Source: Mactra quadrangularis | Lineage: Eukaryota; Mollusca; Bivalvia; Venerida; Mactridae | Direction: 5' to 3' | NCBI GenBank assembly: GCA_025267735.1 | Contig: CM046307.1 | Span: forward strand, 37,067,231-37,131,230 | DNA: 64,000 nt | Shown: one piece after another, positions 12,892 to 25,011 of the stretch | Numbering within the stretch: the first letter of the stretch is position 1 | Layout: each line of letters starts with the position of its first letter | Made by a program: the position numbers and the translations under genes | Notes under the pieces: generated by a model | Told to the model about the DNA's origin: nothing | The model's database searches: none | Seen by the model: the letters and a program-made list of their open reading frames with translations, nothing else

Positions 12892-13138
12892 GCCGCGGCC
12901 GTGGCGTAGTGATTAGCATGCCTGACTTCAAATCCGGATATCGCGGGTTCGAGCCCGGTCGCGGCAGGTCATTTCCTATACATGAGTTGTCGGCCTCGTT
13001 CAAGGGTAAGTTAGTACTGGTGATAGAAAAGTGTCCAGGAAAACTATAGTAGGAAGAGCTGATCATCATATATATGACCTAAATATGTGTTAAATACGAC
13101 GTTCAACCCAATTTAAAAAAAAAAAAAAAAAAAAAAAA
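12892..13138 (+). mobile_element. SINE, family C, full length with long A tail
   Basis: The tRNA-like head has an A box (GTGGCGTAGTGATTAGCATG) and a B box (GCGGGTTCGAGCCCGGTCGC). The body contains TTGTCGGCCTCGT, AGTACTGGTGATAGA and GTGTCCAGGAA. The end is ACGTTCAACCC plus a run of over 20 A. The long uninterrupted A tract suggests a relatively recent insertion. The right flank of the A tract starts GTTTAACAAAG. I found no clear target duplication. Confidence 0.85.
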
Positions 13139-13465
13139 GTTTAACAAAGTTTTATCAATAATTTAAAGAAAACATTAATTTAAACATACTTTAATCGCAT
13201 TTGAAACTTAGAGCAAGAAAGAGTATACAATCAGTATGATAGAATATCCTCAATTACCCGTGACTGATACAACTGACAAACTATCGGCTAAGCCAAGATA
13301 AAGGGTACCTCTTCAGTCTCACATAGGCCAATTTTCAGACCACATCAGAGTGCAGATTCTTTTAAAGTAATATACAAACATGTCTGTTAGGCACTAATTT
13401 CCAAAAGATCTTGGATGGAATATGTAGAACAAAAAAGTAAAGAACGGTTGAATAGATGTACCCAA

Positions 13466-15503
13466 GGGGCCTACGGACTCTACATGGTAATTTATATCAC
13501 CCCACGAAAAATTAGAAAGATGTATATTTCTTATAAAAAATTTGTTATTTAGATTTATAAACATGTACTTTAAAATTTTGAAGAGAATCCAGGCCCACTC
13601 TCTCTTTGTCTGCAACATTTACCGAGGTCAAAAGTGCAAATACCCCAAAATACACAGGAAATGTTAAGTTTCAATTTACATATAGATGAGAAAAAAGAAA
13701 CAAAACTGATTTTTTATATTTGAAAGTATTCGAAGATGTAGACAACACATTAAGAACATGTTTGATATAAATAATTTGGTTTTGCTGGCCCTAAAAAGAA
13801 AATTATATAATTGGAAACCAGGGCTACGGACTCTACACGGTAATTTATATCAACACTAGAAAATTTAGAAAGATGTATATTTCTTATAAATGATTTATAA
13901 ATAAGTTTTATATTTATGTTTTTATCAATTTTGAAGTGAATCTACACTGACTCTCATTGTTTGCAACATTTACCAGGATCAACAGCGCAAATACCCGAAG
14001 TACACAGGGAATGTAAAGTTTCAATTAACATCTAAATGAGAAAAAAGAAACAAAACTGATTTTTTTATATTTGAAAGTATTCGAAGATGTAGACAACACA
14101 TTTAGAACAAGTTTCTTGACCAAATAAAAAAATCATAAAATGGATAGGGGTGTAACAATACGGTAAAAACCGTATTGCAATATATTGCATTACACGAAAC
14201 CCGTATTGCAATATATAGAAATATATTGCAATACATATTGTTCTTTGCGCATACATGCATAGCCTAAATTAATGCACGTGCATTGTCTTAATTTTATCAA
14301 CATTGTACATAGATATTTGTATTTTCAAATGATCCTCACGTATAACGCAAATGTTTGAATAAGTTAGAAAAAAGGTTTTGAATGGACTTTCAAAGATAAT
14401 TATTCTCTCACTTTACGAAAAATATTTCAAATTTTCGAACACATTTTAAATTTAATTCAATCATTAAATTTCAGACTCTGATAAAAACAATTAGTATGGT
14501 ACATAACTAGAAAAACCGGTTCTGAGAAAAACGAACCGGTTAAAACCGTCAGAAGTCGTATTGCAATATTAACCGGTATATGGGTTAACCGTTACACTCC
14601 TAAAATGGATATCAGGGGCTATGGACTCTACATACTGACTTGATTGTATTTAGTAGATTGAAGACAGTAGTTTGATGTAAATTGACCTGTGGAATAATAT
14701 TCTTTTGATACAGTATTAATTTTCTGACTTATGAAAAAACGAGCAATAATATGAAGAAACAATTCCTATACTTTACTTGAGAAAACACGAAAAATGTATG
14801 TTTCTTAATATTATATAAAATGTCAAAACAAATCAAAGTCAAAAATTTTCAACCTGTTTCTATGTATAGTTCAACAACAAAAATCTATCAAATAAGTTAT
14901 CTCTATACATATATAAGTTTGGGAGCAAAAACTACAAAAGAATGAATTATGTGAAAATTAACATGGGGCTACGGACTCTACACCACACCAGTATCTGTTT
15001 CTATCACATATTTAAAGCTGTGTGTTTGGTTTTAAGTGTACGTATCCTGTGAAAAACAATAAACTTCAACTTACAAACACTACAAATATATATTTAAGTA
15101 TCTTCTGAAATGTCTAATGTATCAGTTCGACCATTAAAGAAATCTATCAGAAAATTTATAAATTACGTCAAATTTAACATTATTTTCAACAGAATGAAGA
15201 TTGTCAAGACATACAGTATTTAGATGCATAGCTAGTCAGCACAAGTACGAAACTAAGAAAATTGAAAAAGTTTTATAGTTTTCCTGCGTGAAAAAAGATA
15301 TAAATTTATCAGGGGCTACGGACTCTACAGGGCTACGGACAGCACTTATTTGTCTTCAGATTTTTTTGTTCTTCTTCTGATTTAATTCCTTTCCTGCATT
15401 ACCTACATGGCACAACCAAAAACAGAAAACGTAATAAAACAGCAGCTAGGTTTCTTTATATTAAGTCAGCACACAGTTTAAAACAGGGGCTACGGACTCT
15501 ACA
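13466..15503 (+). repeat. 18-bp motif array (GGGGCTACGGACTCTACA)
   Basis: Copies are at 13466-13484 (one extra C), 13820-13837 (first base A), 14615-14632 (one C-to-T change), 14965-14982, 15312-15329 and 15486-15503. The last three are identical. A partial copy (GGGCTACGGAC) follows directly at 15330. Spacings are 354, 330 (once the nested MITE and its duplicated target are removed), 350, 347 and 174 bp, so the period is about 350 with a half step. Intervals 1 and 2 are still clearly homologous. The others are largely unrelated outside the motif, so the motif is better conserved than its surroundings. Confidence 0.85.
14146..14601. mobile_element. hAT-like MITE, 456 bp
   Basis: The element begins AGGGGTGTAACAATACGGT and ends ACCGTTACACTCCT, an imperfect terminal inverted repeat of the TAGGGGTGTAAC type known in hAT elements. 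AAAATGGAT occurs directly on both sides (14137-14145 and 14602-14610), consistent with an 8-bp hAT duplication plus one terminal base. The interior is AT-rich, contains several TATTGCAATA words and has no transposase. It interrupts the motif array of the surrounding element, so it inserted later. Confidence 0.8.
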
Positions 15504-16160
15504 TAAAATTTACAATGTTCAGTAGTTATTTTCCAAAAAGAAAATGCACATGCTCTGAAATACTTCACTTGGGTTAGATAAAAATAATAATAAACTGTAA
15601 TAGTAAAAAGGTGATACACGTGAAATAAAGCAGTAACATTGTTTTAAAGTCTATCAAAGATGGTAACGTAAAACTCTAACTTGCGTTACAAGGGTACATG
15701 TTTACTATTTCATGAATATTTTCTTAAATATTGATTGTAAATAAATTTCGTAAATAATACCGTATACCTGTATGTCAGTCAGAGATAGAAAGCACATCAA
15801 AATAACTGTAACCAACAAACACTTTTCAAAACAACTGATGAAAAAAGAACAAAACCTCAGCGAGACTCAAAAACAGTGTAAAAACAGAGTTTTTAGGGAA
15901 TATAATCCTAAATAATTCAAAAAATGGTAATAGAACATATGTAAAACTATACATCATCAGAAAGCTCTCAAGATAACGTGTTGGAAAAAATACTCTTCAT
16001 TTAATTTAAAATGAACTTTTCAGAATATTTCAATGTAACATTGGAAAAATCAAAAGGTCCCATTTATCTTGGCTTAGCCGTATATGATATTATATAATGC
16101 TATAATATACGATTATTACTAGTGTTAAAAGTTTAAGTGCGAAGCCTGTTTCCATATACA

Positions 16161-16400
16161 TGTTCAGCCGACTTTACAATCTTGTACGGTAACTTCTGGT
16201 CACTGAAATCAACTTCAGGCAGGCGATCCATCACAGTACCCATTTACGCCTGGGTGGAGTGGAACAATTGTAGGTTAATTTCTTGCTAAAAGAAATTAGC
16301 AATGCCCCTAGTAGGGCTGAACCCGGTACCTCACGATCTCTTTAGCGTGCGTCCTACTACTGGACCACTGCTCCCACATAAATTATTGTGGTAGCTAATG
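16161..16400 (-). mobile_element. SINE, family D
   Basis: Read on the minus strand, this begins with a tRNA-like head, GGGAGCAGTGGTCCAGTAGT, with a B-box-like ACCGGGTTCAGCCCTACTAG. The body is unrelated to families A-C and contains AAATTAACCTACAATTGTTC and CTGATGGATCGCC-like sequence. TCCATATACA flanks it on both sides (16151-16160 and 16401-16410), a 10-bp target duplication. It is the only copy of this family in the window. Confidence 0.75.
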
Positions 16401-16900
16401 TCCATATACACATGGTTTAAAATGTTAAACTTTATAAAAATGTGATTTATGTGATTAACAATTCATTGCATCTATTGGATGCCGTGACCAAAATACGTTT
16501 AAACTATACACACATTTAAAATACAAAATAAATACAAATCAAGATAATAAGCTCCTTGAAATAATAGCAATTGTAAAAGTGCAGACTTCTACATAGTAAA
16601 ATTCAGATGCTCTAACAGTTTAGATAGAAAAAAAACTCATACAGAGAATGATCATCAAAACACGTACAATATTACATTGCTATTGTCAAGCATCGGAAAC
16701 AGCTATTGTTCAAACAATAAATAATAATTACAAGGTAATGTTCTACTTTGTACTGTCATAACGCCTTGCTGAGTTATGTAATGAAAATATCATTAAATTG
16801 ATACAATATGTAAAATCAATAGCTATATCCTAATGTAGGAAGCAAATATCACAGCTGGATACAAGCTTCAAACATGTAATGTACTATTAGACACATAAAA

Positions 16901-17187
16901 ACCCGGATCGATAGCACAGTTGGTAGCGCGCCGGGATTTGGAATCTCGTGCCCGAGGGGGGGGCGGGTTCGAATCCCACCCGGGGAGGTTATACCCTTCC
17001 ATGAAAATTTGACAATAATGTCGATTTTCTTCCATTGATAAGATAATATGGAGAAGTTTCCGGCCTTGTGGAAGGGTAGGTGAGTGCTGGTTATAGAAAA
17101 TGGTCCAGGAATGCTAGGTTAGGTGCGCTGGACGCCGTAAAATGACCTAAATTGTGTTGACACGGCGTTAACTCCAATAAATAAAAA
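16901..17187 (+). mobile_element. SINE, family B, full-length reference copy
   Basis: The tRNA-like head has an A box (TAGCACAGTTGGTAGCGCG) and a B box (GGGTTCGAATCCCACCC). The body includes TTGACAATAATGTCGATTTTC and CCGGCCTTGTGGAAGGGTAG. The tail includes GACGCCGTAAAATGACCTAA and GGCGTTAACTCCAATAAATAAA. A perfect 12-bp duplication, AGACACATAAAA, flanks it at 16889-16900 and 17188-17199. It is a good template for recognising the truncated copies at 1040, 5630 and 4831. Confidence 0.9.
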
Positions 17188-17199
17188 AGACACATAAAA

Positions 17200-18646
17200 T
17201 GTAAGATTTGTTATATTTGTTCAATATCTTTCAACTTGGATCATCTCAACGAACCTTCAGGGGAAAATGCTGAGGTTATATATAGTCAACCTATCTTTTA
17301 GAGATATTTTTACCCCCGTAGGACATTTTTGTTATGGACATAATGCTCATCTAATGGCTGATTCATGTAGCTGGATGGCTACCTAAACCCGTACGGGGAT
17401 GTATAAAATCTAAGTCGCATTTAAGTCCATAATTGATGTCAGAGGTCAAATATGTGCAACATTCTTGAATTTTCCTATGATTATACTTTTAGCAAATTAC
17501 TTAAGAAAACAATTACTCTATAGTCATGAAAATATTCTTAGTACACTTCCTGGTAATCATCCCAAAGTGACTTTCATATGTAAAAATAACATATCATATC
17601 TAACGATTACATTCCAACACTGCTTAGAGACAGTTGTCATTCTGAAATAAGATCTTAATATTAGGTCAGCGTGGAAAGAATTTTACAAAGGCACTTGGGT
17701 TATTCTACAGTGGAACAAGTAAGACTTTAGTGATTCATTGGCCAAACAGTCCATTCATTAACATTTTAAGATGTCTGTACTTAATTCCTTTAAATTCAGA
17801 TTTGTCCTGTTTGAAGGATATACTTTTCTCTAAATCTGGTTAAGTCGAAATCGCATTTATTTCACTTAATGAAGCTAATCCCACCTGTTCTTACGTGTTT
17901 TTTTAACGTATACATTAGATATAAGTAATTGATTAACCAATATCTGACACAATAATAAGCTGATTGAATAGTCAGAAAAAAATACTGCATGTGAAACAAT
18001 GATAACTTCTACTTGTAGGATACATTTCGTTTTTTGTATCAGTGGATTATGCATTGTTTAAAATATATGGAACAATAAATTACGTCAGCTAATTTAACAA
18101 GGGTTAGAACGCGGCAAATCATTGAGACACTAAAGAACATCGTTCCCTAAAGGATAAAGAAACCCCTGACTGTTACAGAGGTACTTCAATTTGATTGCTT
18201 TCATTATCCTTTCTACGTTATTTATACAGTTTATATCATATACAAAAGTGTACTGTAAAAAGTAAACCACTGTTTGTAAACCCACTTGAGTCTGATAAAT
18301 CGTTGCTTACAATATTAACAGGATTTGGTATATTCAGATATTCCCAAGGTAATTAAGTTGAGATTTGTGTGTCTTGAGTATTAAATTCCTTCCAATATTT
18401 ACGATTAAACGTTTTTGTAGATGTTATATTGGTACAGCATACACTTTTATGATATAGCACAATGCTAGTACAAGATAGTTTCTGTCAGAAGAAAATATGT
18501 GCCATTGTTATTTACTGAATGATAATTATTTAGAAACACAAAAACCATACAACAACAAAACGTTAGCCAATCTTGTAATACAATAATATACATTTCATAT
18601 CACGAGAGCAAAATTGTTCTACACCTGTGTTCTTTGCTTATTACGT
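17200..18646. other. No recognisable features
   Basis: About 1.4 kb of non-repetitive AT-rich sequence. The open frame at 17465-17650 shows no domain or splice signals that I can support. Confidence 0.4.
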
Positions 18647-18658
18647 GAATAAAACCGA

Positions 18659-18879
18659 GCCGCGGCCGTGGCGTAGGGGTTAGCATGTCTGACTTCGAAT
18701 CCGAAGATCGCGGGTTTGAAACCCGGTCGCGGCAGGTCAAACCCTATTCATGAGTTGTCGGCCTCGTGGTAGGGTAAGTTAGTACTGGTGATAGATAAGT
18801 GTCCAGGAAACCTATAGTAGGAAGAGCTGGCCGTCGTGTATATGTCTTATATAAGTGTTGAATGTGACGTTAAAAAAAA
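18659..18879 (+). mobile_element. SINE, family C, full length
   Basis: Same family as 12892-13138. The A box is GTGGCGTAGGGGTTAGCATG and the B box is CGCGGGTTTGAAACCCGG. The body has GTCGGCCTCGTGGTAGGGTA and AGTACTGGTGATAGATAAG, with a short A tail. A perfect 12-bp target duplication, GAATAAAACCGA, lies at 18647-18658 and 18880-18891, which fixes both ends. Confidence 0.9.
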
Positions 18880-19130
18880 GAATAAAACCGATCTTTCTAC
18901 CTTGGTTTCGCAAATCCAATGTTTCACTCGTTATGCTTTCTGGATCAGGTAACAAAATTTACAATAGATTTAAACCAATGGATACACAAAGCAAAACATT
19001 TGACTGAGTGTACATATTGACAGTACTTGATAACAACGTTATCAAACTGGCTTACATTAAATCATATTGAACATAACATATTTTCTTTGGCTAGCAAAAC
19101 GTAATAACCTATTTCTTTGTAGAATCAATC

Positions 19131-19250
19131 AATATTACTCATCTTGATTCTGTTTTGAAAGCTGATTATAACCAGCAAATAATAACCAAACACAGTGACG
19201 TCATTATTATGTAATTACATTTTGTCTTATTTATAAAATAAAGCCGAAGA
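19131..19250 (+). repeat. TGACGTCA-containing interspersed repeat, copy 1
   Basis: Contains GAAAGCTGATTATAACCAG (from 19157), then AATAACC, TGACGTCA (19196-19203) and TTATTATGTAATTACATTTT. The same order is found inverted at 25600-25735. The core GAAAGCTGATTA also occurs at 22162 and, inverted, at about 32729. No ends or coding frame are visible. Confidence 0.55.
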
Positions 19251-19259
19251 CAAAAATTG

Positions 19260-22110
19260 CTAAAAGCAGTATAACAAAGTAACTACTATTTTCACTTAAA
19301 CAATGATATGAATCCACGCGGACTTAAATAAAACGTAACCACTGAATGATTTGATATGAAATCATAAGTGATTCACATTTTTTTCTGACATAAAGATACA
19401 TATATAGGTTCTACCATTGACAATAAGCTCCATAAAAGGTTATCAGTTCCAACCTGTGAAGCATTTGCTTGAAACTTCAACCTAGCCACAATGATAATAT
19501 TATAAATTGCATGCTGTATGTTGACATTTTTCTTTGACCTTCTTATGCTGTTGCATATGTTCAGTTATAACAGTCATCACCTACACATAAATATGTATTC
19601 TAAAACAACTGAAGCAACAAGCAGAGCGTACATTAATTTTTGTCCCTGATTAGGTTCAAGAATATTTTACACATAATCATATCGACCGTTTAAATATTTC
19701 TATTGTAGTTCTAATCCTTCTAGTTTGTTTTCCTCTGAAATCCTGATGTAATATATAGAAACTAATAATTGTAGTATTGTCTCATAGTGTCTCCTCTATC
19801 ATAAAAGCTAGCACAGAGAAGCTCAATATATACTTTGATTCAATTATGAGTGTTATAAGCAATCATAGTAATTTAGTTATATCTATATAAGATTTGATAA
19901 GACCTCAATTTACACAAAACAAATACAACTGCAAATGTAATGCATTAAACGTCAAAACAAAACGAGTCGGATTCGCCATGAATTTGATTAACAGAAATTT
20001 AACATAATAATATTTAGCTTGTATCTTTTCCGTCTGTTTATACACAGTCAAAATTATTTGTGCTCGCAAGCAAACTTTATCATACACTACCACAAACAAA
20101 CGACTAGATGGATATTAAATTTGAATTAAGCTTGTATTCCATGAGGGAATCATCTGTTGTTAGTATTGGTCGTACAAGTAACGCTGTCAGATTTCATTTG
20201 TTTTATCTACGTTGTCATCTATTTATCATCATCAAGCCATCAAACTAAGACTTGATAATGAGGTGAATTCGGATGGATGTATGTTGTAGTATGCTCGACT
20301 TTCAATAGAGATGCAAATCTACATAATGTGATAATATATAGCATTTGTCATAGAACATTTGGATCATTTGGGTATAGCTTATAGTTAATAATTGGCACAT
20401 ATAAAATACTACTGCATCATTTCATTTTTATGAATTAATTTCAGTGAACGTAAGATTTATCAATACCGATGACTTAGATAAAGCATACCATATAAAAGTT
20501 AAGTTGAAATCAGAAGCCTAATACCATGTAAATTCTTGTTTTTATAGCATTTATACGTGCTTTCCAATAAGTCATAAGATTGGATTCAGATAATTGTGAA
20601 ATTAACTTTTAACCTTTAAATGAATTGTAATGGAGATATGATTTCAAATAAAAAGCTCATATATGAACAAAAGTCCATACACATTGATTCAAAATAATAA
20701 TGCCATTACATTCAATCTCACTTCTGTTTCACTTTACATTATCACCGCACTTTGTTGAAATATACAATCTAAAGGATTTTATAAAATCAACATCAATCTA
20801 TTATAAACTAGACATCAAAAGCAACAGCAGTAAGCAAACTTTATATCAAATTCAGTGAATCACAACATTATATCGTATATACTAGTTTGTCAGGCGTGCT
20901 GTTAAATTTCCATACAGTGTCAATATCTATTCACTGTTTGATGTTTCCAATGTTATTTTTAAACATGTCAACCTCCTAATGCATCGGTGAAAACATGCAT
21001 ACACATAGAGTTAAATGATTGAAATAAAAGCAGGGAGTCGTGTCACGGATGTTGACTTAGCCACAATTGCCATACAAACATACGATTTATCGTATACTTT
21101 AATATATAAATTTTATAAGTAAGAAATCTCATAAAATGCTTATTAGCAACAATTAACAATTATATTGCTTTCGTTTGTTTGACCATAGACTATTTATGAC
21201 GCAAATGACAACCAGGTATGTATATCTATTAAATAGTTATGAAATGATTGAAATTACGCCGTACCTCCGCTTTCTTAATATTTATAATCGGATCACAAAT
21301 AAAAGAATTCGAGTATACTACATACATGTCTTTGTATACAATGGATTACTTTGTATTGGTATATGTAGATATATATGTTTAAGTAATTGTATTAAAATTT
21401 GAAATGATTATTGTGACTATTGTAATGTTCTTAGAACTTATCCGACCCTGAATAGGGATTGTATATAATAACAGACCCAAAAGGGATGTTTTATAGTATA
21501 ACCTTTATTCTAGAACTCTAACAGTAAGATGAATATAATACACAGAACATTCCTACTATACTACAACATGCATGCATCGAGATATTCCATTGGTTAGCTA
21601 GATAGCATGGGGCGTGGTATTACTGACCATTACATCCCTCCTATGTTTGGATTGGAACCATGTTTAACAAGATTATTTACTTATCTGAAATAAATTATCT
21701 GTTTTGTTCTGTTCTGTTAAATAAATTAGTCATTCATCTAAGGGTGAGGTTATACATGTTGTAGTACCCTCGTCGTAATGTCAATTAACAATACTTCAAT
21801 AAATTTGTAGATTCGCAACATATACGTTGCAATACGATAGGAATATTAATACGTTTGACTTTTTGATCAATAACTGAATATAACTGTCTCAAAATGAATT
21901 ACATGAAAAAAATGTCAATGCCGTGAAAGAATAAACGGCACAATGTAAAGACAGTCGTTCAACTTATTGGCGTCCTGTTTATCGTATTATAATGAAACCC
22001 TTAGATCAATTAAAATCAACATCGGGAAAAAATCATTTATACGTTAATTTTGATTTCAGATAACACGAGAGTTAACGGCGATAGCATTATAACTATAATA
22101 TTTCCCTCTC
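19260..22110. other. No recognisable features
   Basis: Long AT-rich stretch. The open frames at 19905-20099 and 21175-21402 have no recognisable domain. I see no SINE or inverted repeat with clear ends. Confidence 0.4.
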
Positions 22111-22114
22111 ATAG

Positions 22115-22200
22115 CGAACAAACAAAATCATGACTTGGCTGATAAAATCAATATGGCTGTTGAAAGCTGATTATAAACAGATCATTATAACTTAAAAATT
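22115..22200 (+). repeat. TGACGTCA-family repeat, copy 2 (core only)
   Basis: Contains GATAAAATCAATATGGCTG followed by TTGAAAGCTGATTATAAACAG. It matches the inverted copies at 25600-25735 and 32690-32800 over this core. The TGACGTCA box itself is not present in this copy. Confidence 0.5.
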
Positions 22201-23204
22201 GACATGATGAACAAAAGATATTCTTTCCAAACATGCATTAACGGACTAAGCATCAAAAGGCTAATATAACGAAATGGATTAGGGAATTTTTCCGCAAAGA
22301 AATATCACCAAAAGAAATGAATTGATAAATATATAGAACATATTTCATCGATCATAGACAATATGACTACGAGAAATCTTATTACTTTGAAATATTGGCT
22401 TGTTTCTCGGTCTGATTTTCATAAGTTTGGTCAATAGTCATAACTTAGAAAAACATTGGATTTTCATAGAAATGGTGACATTATAATAGGAAACATGATT
22501 GCAATATGGGAACTAATCAATGGCTCATATATATCTTACCATATTTTGTACAATTAAGACGGTATAACCCGAGAATATTGAGACAATACGCAATAGCCGT
22601 AACAATAACGATATAACAGAGTTTCTTTCTTCTGTGTATGAGTGTTATTCATTATTACCTTGTCTTAGCATATTGTTTAACCCCAAAATCTCATAGTGTT
22701 CCCTTTTGTCCCCTGAACTTAATTCTAGAAGTATCCCCTTTTTCCCCTGTATGTTATTTTAATAATGTCCCATTTTGTCCATTTTAAACTATATGCTGTT
22801 TTAACCATATTTTCAGTAAGTAATTTAAAAGTAAATTGTTTTAGACACAAATGTGGAGACATGACTTACCTAATGAATGTTCAGAAAAATAGTTTGTTAT
22901 ATTTTGATTTTAATCACAAATTTGAATTAAAACCAGAAGTCTTAGTCATTGTTTTTTACAGTCTGACTGGTTACATCTAATGCTTAAATATTTTAACATT
23001 TAGATCACTTTCTTTATATAAGTATTTGTAGTGGTATAAAATCATCTTTTGATAACCTTTAATTTTAAAAATAAATAATGATTTTGACAACAAATATAAG
23101 TATTACATGTATATCAACAATGATAATCAACTGAAAGATATCAAATATTTTTTACCGACTTAAACGACATGTTTTGACAATCCACTTTTCAACAAATTTC
23201 AACA

Positions 23205-23510
23205 AATTTCCCCCAATTTAAGGCCCTCGTGAAAGCCCATCTTATGTCAGAGATCTGAGATAAATAATGTATATAATAATTATTATGTATAAAGCTCTTA
23301 ATTCTTTATCTAATTATTATTATTATTATCATGATATTTGTCTTTTTGTGTACCTACTGTGATAGTATCATATTTATCTGTGATATATCTATATAATGCA
23401 ATATTCATGCTGGTGAATTCTGGTGCATTCATCAACTTAATTAATAAGAGGGACCACAATGGAAATAAGGATTAAATTCCTTTTTTGTGCCATCCCTATA
23501 TTTCAATGTA
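23205..23510 (+). repeat. Possible LINE 3' untranslated relic
   Basis: The end reads GGGACCACAATGGAAATAAG, then GGATTAAATTCC and TTTTTTGTGCCATCCC, which can fold into a terminal hairpin. It is preceded by an AT-rich segment starting CCCTCGTGAAAGCCCATC. This resembles remembered 3' ends of invertebrate non-LTR retrotransposons. No open frame or target duplication supports it, so it is a weak call. Confidence 0.25.
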
Positions 23511-24326
23511 TTCGATATGGTCTTAAACAATGCAATCAAGTGCAATGATGTTCTTATATTTCTGAATTTAAAATTTACCTATCAACAATAAATACCTGTT
23601 TTAATCATTCTCATCTTACTGTACATGCAATTTTATAAACGGTTTTAAGTAATATTTTATGCATAAATCTTTAGATTGTACTATCATTTTGCTCACCATA
23701 CATGTACCATGTCAATGTCATGAACAAGGTTGTGCAAAAGTGCCCCGCTGTTTTACATGGCTATGCAGATAATCATAAAGTGGCAATTCATGTGCTTGGC
23801 CCAAAATGGTGGAACGCTCTCTTTGATTTGATTTGATTGTTTTAGCTTTACAAAGTTTATACTCATATTTCAGCAAACATATGGAGACATCTGATGATTG
23901 CTGAAGCCATAGACATAAAATAGTAGTATGTTATAAATAGAAATATAACTAGTCTAATTGAGTATTGGCGATGTAATATTTCTATATTTTCTTCTGAGAA
24001 TTCTTATTAGAAACATCTAATAGATTGGAACTAATTCCAGACCAATATTCTATGTAATCCGGATCTTAACTTTATGGATTTACCACCCATAACAAATGAA
24101 GTTTTACATATTATTGCTAAAATGCATGCAATATACATATCGATATTATATAAAGACCTATCATTTTCTTGACACGTACTTTCATACTGTAAATTTAATT
24201 GTAAAATCTGGTTTGAACCAGATGCTGAAACATGTAAATAATGTAAATATAGTTTTCTGATAAAGTCATTATAATGTATCTATAAAAGTATTTGTCTAAA
24301 CTGTTTGTTTAAAGTTAGTGTAGTAA

Positions 24327-24679
24327 AGCTACAGTCCCATAAACATAAAAGTAGCCGTGAGGGCACCTTACGGGCGCCGTGCGATCAAGCTCCGCAAGGA
24401 TCCGTACGAACTCTTGCGTACTCGTACGGGCTATTAAGTTTTTACCTGGGTCCGTGAGATGAGCCCAGGATACACGTATCAGTTTTAGAGTCAAATCGTG
24501 AACAAAATCGTGGCTGAGTATGGATTAAACTTGCATATCTTCCTGCTACGGCTCCGTATGGGTGTGTTGTTTTGTTCCATGTGCTTACCGTCACCTTTAT
24601 ACGCAATGCTTCCCACGGCCTACGACTGACTGCACGTTCAGGTCCGTAACAAGCCACGATTTTATGGGACTGAGGCATA
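24327..24679. mobile_element. GC-rich foldback MITE with 10-bp target duplication
   Basis: The ends carry CAGTCCCATAAA on the left and TTTATGGGACTG on the right as inverted repeats. AGTGTAGTAA lies directly outside both ends (24317-24326 and 24680-24689), a 10-bp duplication. The interior is much more GC-rich than the flanks and repeats CGTACG-containing words such as CCGTACGAACTCTTGCGTAC. A 9-10 bp duplication would fit Mutator-like elements, but there is no transposase to confirm that. The small frames inside, on both strands, are by-products of the GC content. Confidence 0.75.
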
Positions 24680-25011
24680 AGTGTAGTAAGCTTTTAACCA
24701 AGAATGAAAAAATGCGTTTCCTTAAAAGTCTTTACTGTGATGTTCTTCCAGTTTTACTTCACTCCTCATGATTGTATATTTTTGATACACGCTGATCAGT
24801 CCTAAACTGTTTATGACAAACAACTTCACTTTATATGCATTTAAATAACCCCTATGCGTAATTGATACTTGCCAAATCTACGTTGCAATCATCGTTCATT
24901 ATCGAATACTGTAATTTCATGCAGTTAAATAGTCCAATATATACGCATAATTTTATAAAATACAAACAATACTACAGAAATTATTCTCTTTCAAAGCTAT
25001 ACTTGTGCTAA

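Larger units (their letters stand above)
13285..16080. mobile_element. Candidate 2.8-kb DNA transposon with internal motif array
   Basis: The left terminus (13285-13313, starting CGGCTAAGCCAAGATAAA) and the right terminus (16052-16080) are inverted repeats. The outer 18 bases are identical and about 26 of 29 positions match. Flanking TAT is present on both sides and could be a 3-bp target duplication. The interior has no long open frame, so this copy is non-autonomous. It carries six copies of an 18-bp motif, GGGGCTACGGACTCTACA, and one nested MITE (14146-14601). A SINE lies 80 bp beyond the right end. The superfamily cannot be assigned from the termini alone. Confidence 0.65.

Noticed and set aside
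12800..13069. 89-codon minus-strand frame
   Set aside because: It is the antisense of a SINE and its flank.
13466..15503. CRISPR-like array (short identical repeats with unrelated spacers)
   Set aside because: Spacers of about 330 bp, eukaryotic context with introns and SINEs, no cas genes, and homologous first two intervals. It is a decayed tandem array inside a transposon.
22660..22765. Pyrimidine-rich tract with CCCCTTTTT-type words
   Set aside because: Looks like degenerate simple sequence. No exon or branch-point context supports a splice function.
23734..23840. Possible reverse transcriptase fragment (HGYADNH-like peptide)
   Set aside because: The match is only a few residues, lacks neighbouring RT motifs and is broken by stops. 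Not enough to annotate.
24442..24771. Overlapping frames on both strands
   Set aside because: They lie within or across the GC-rich foldback element, where stop codons are rare because of composition. The same happens at 38042-38468.
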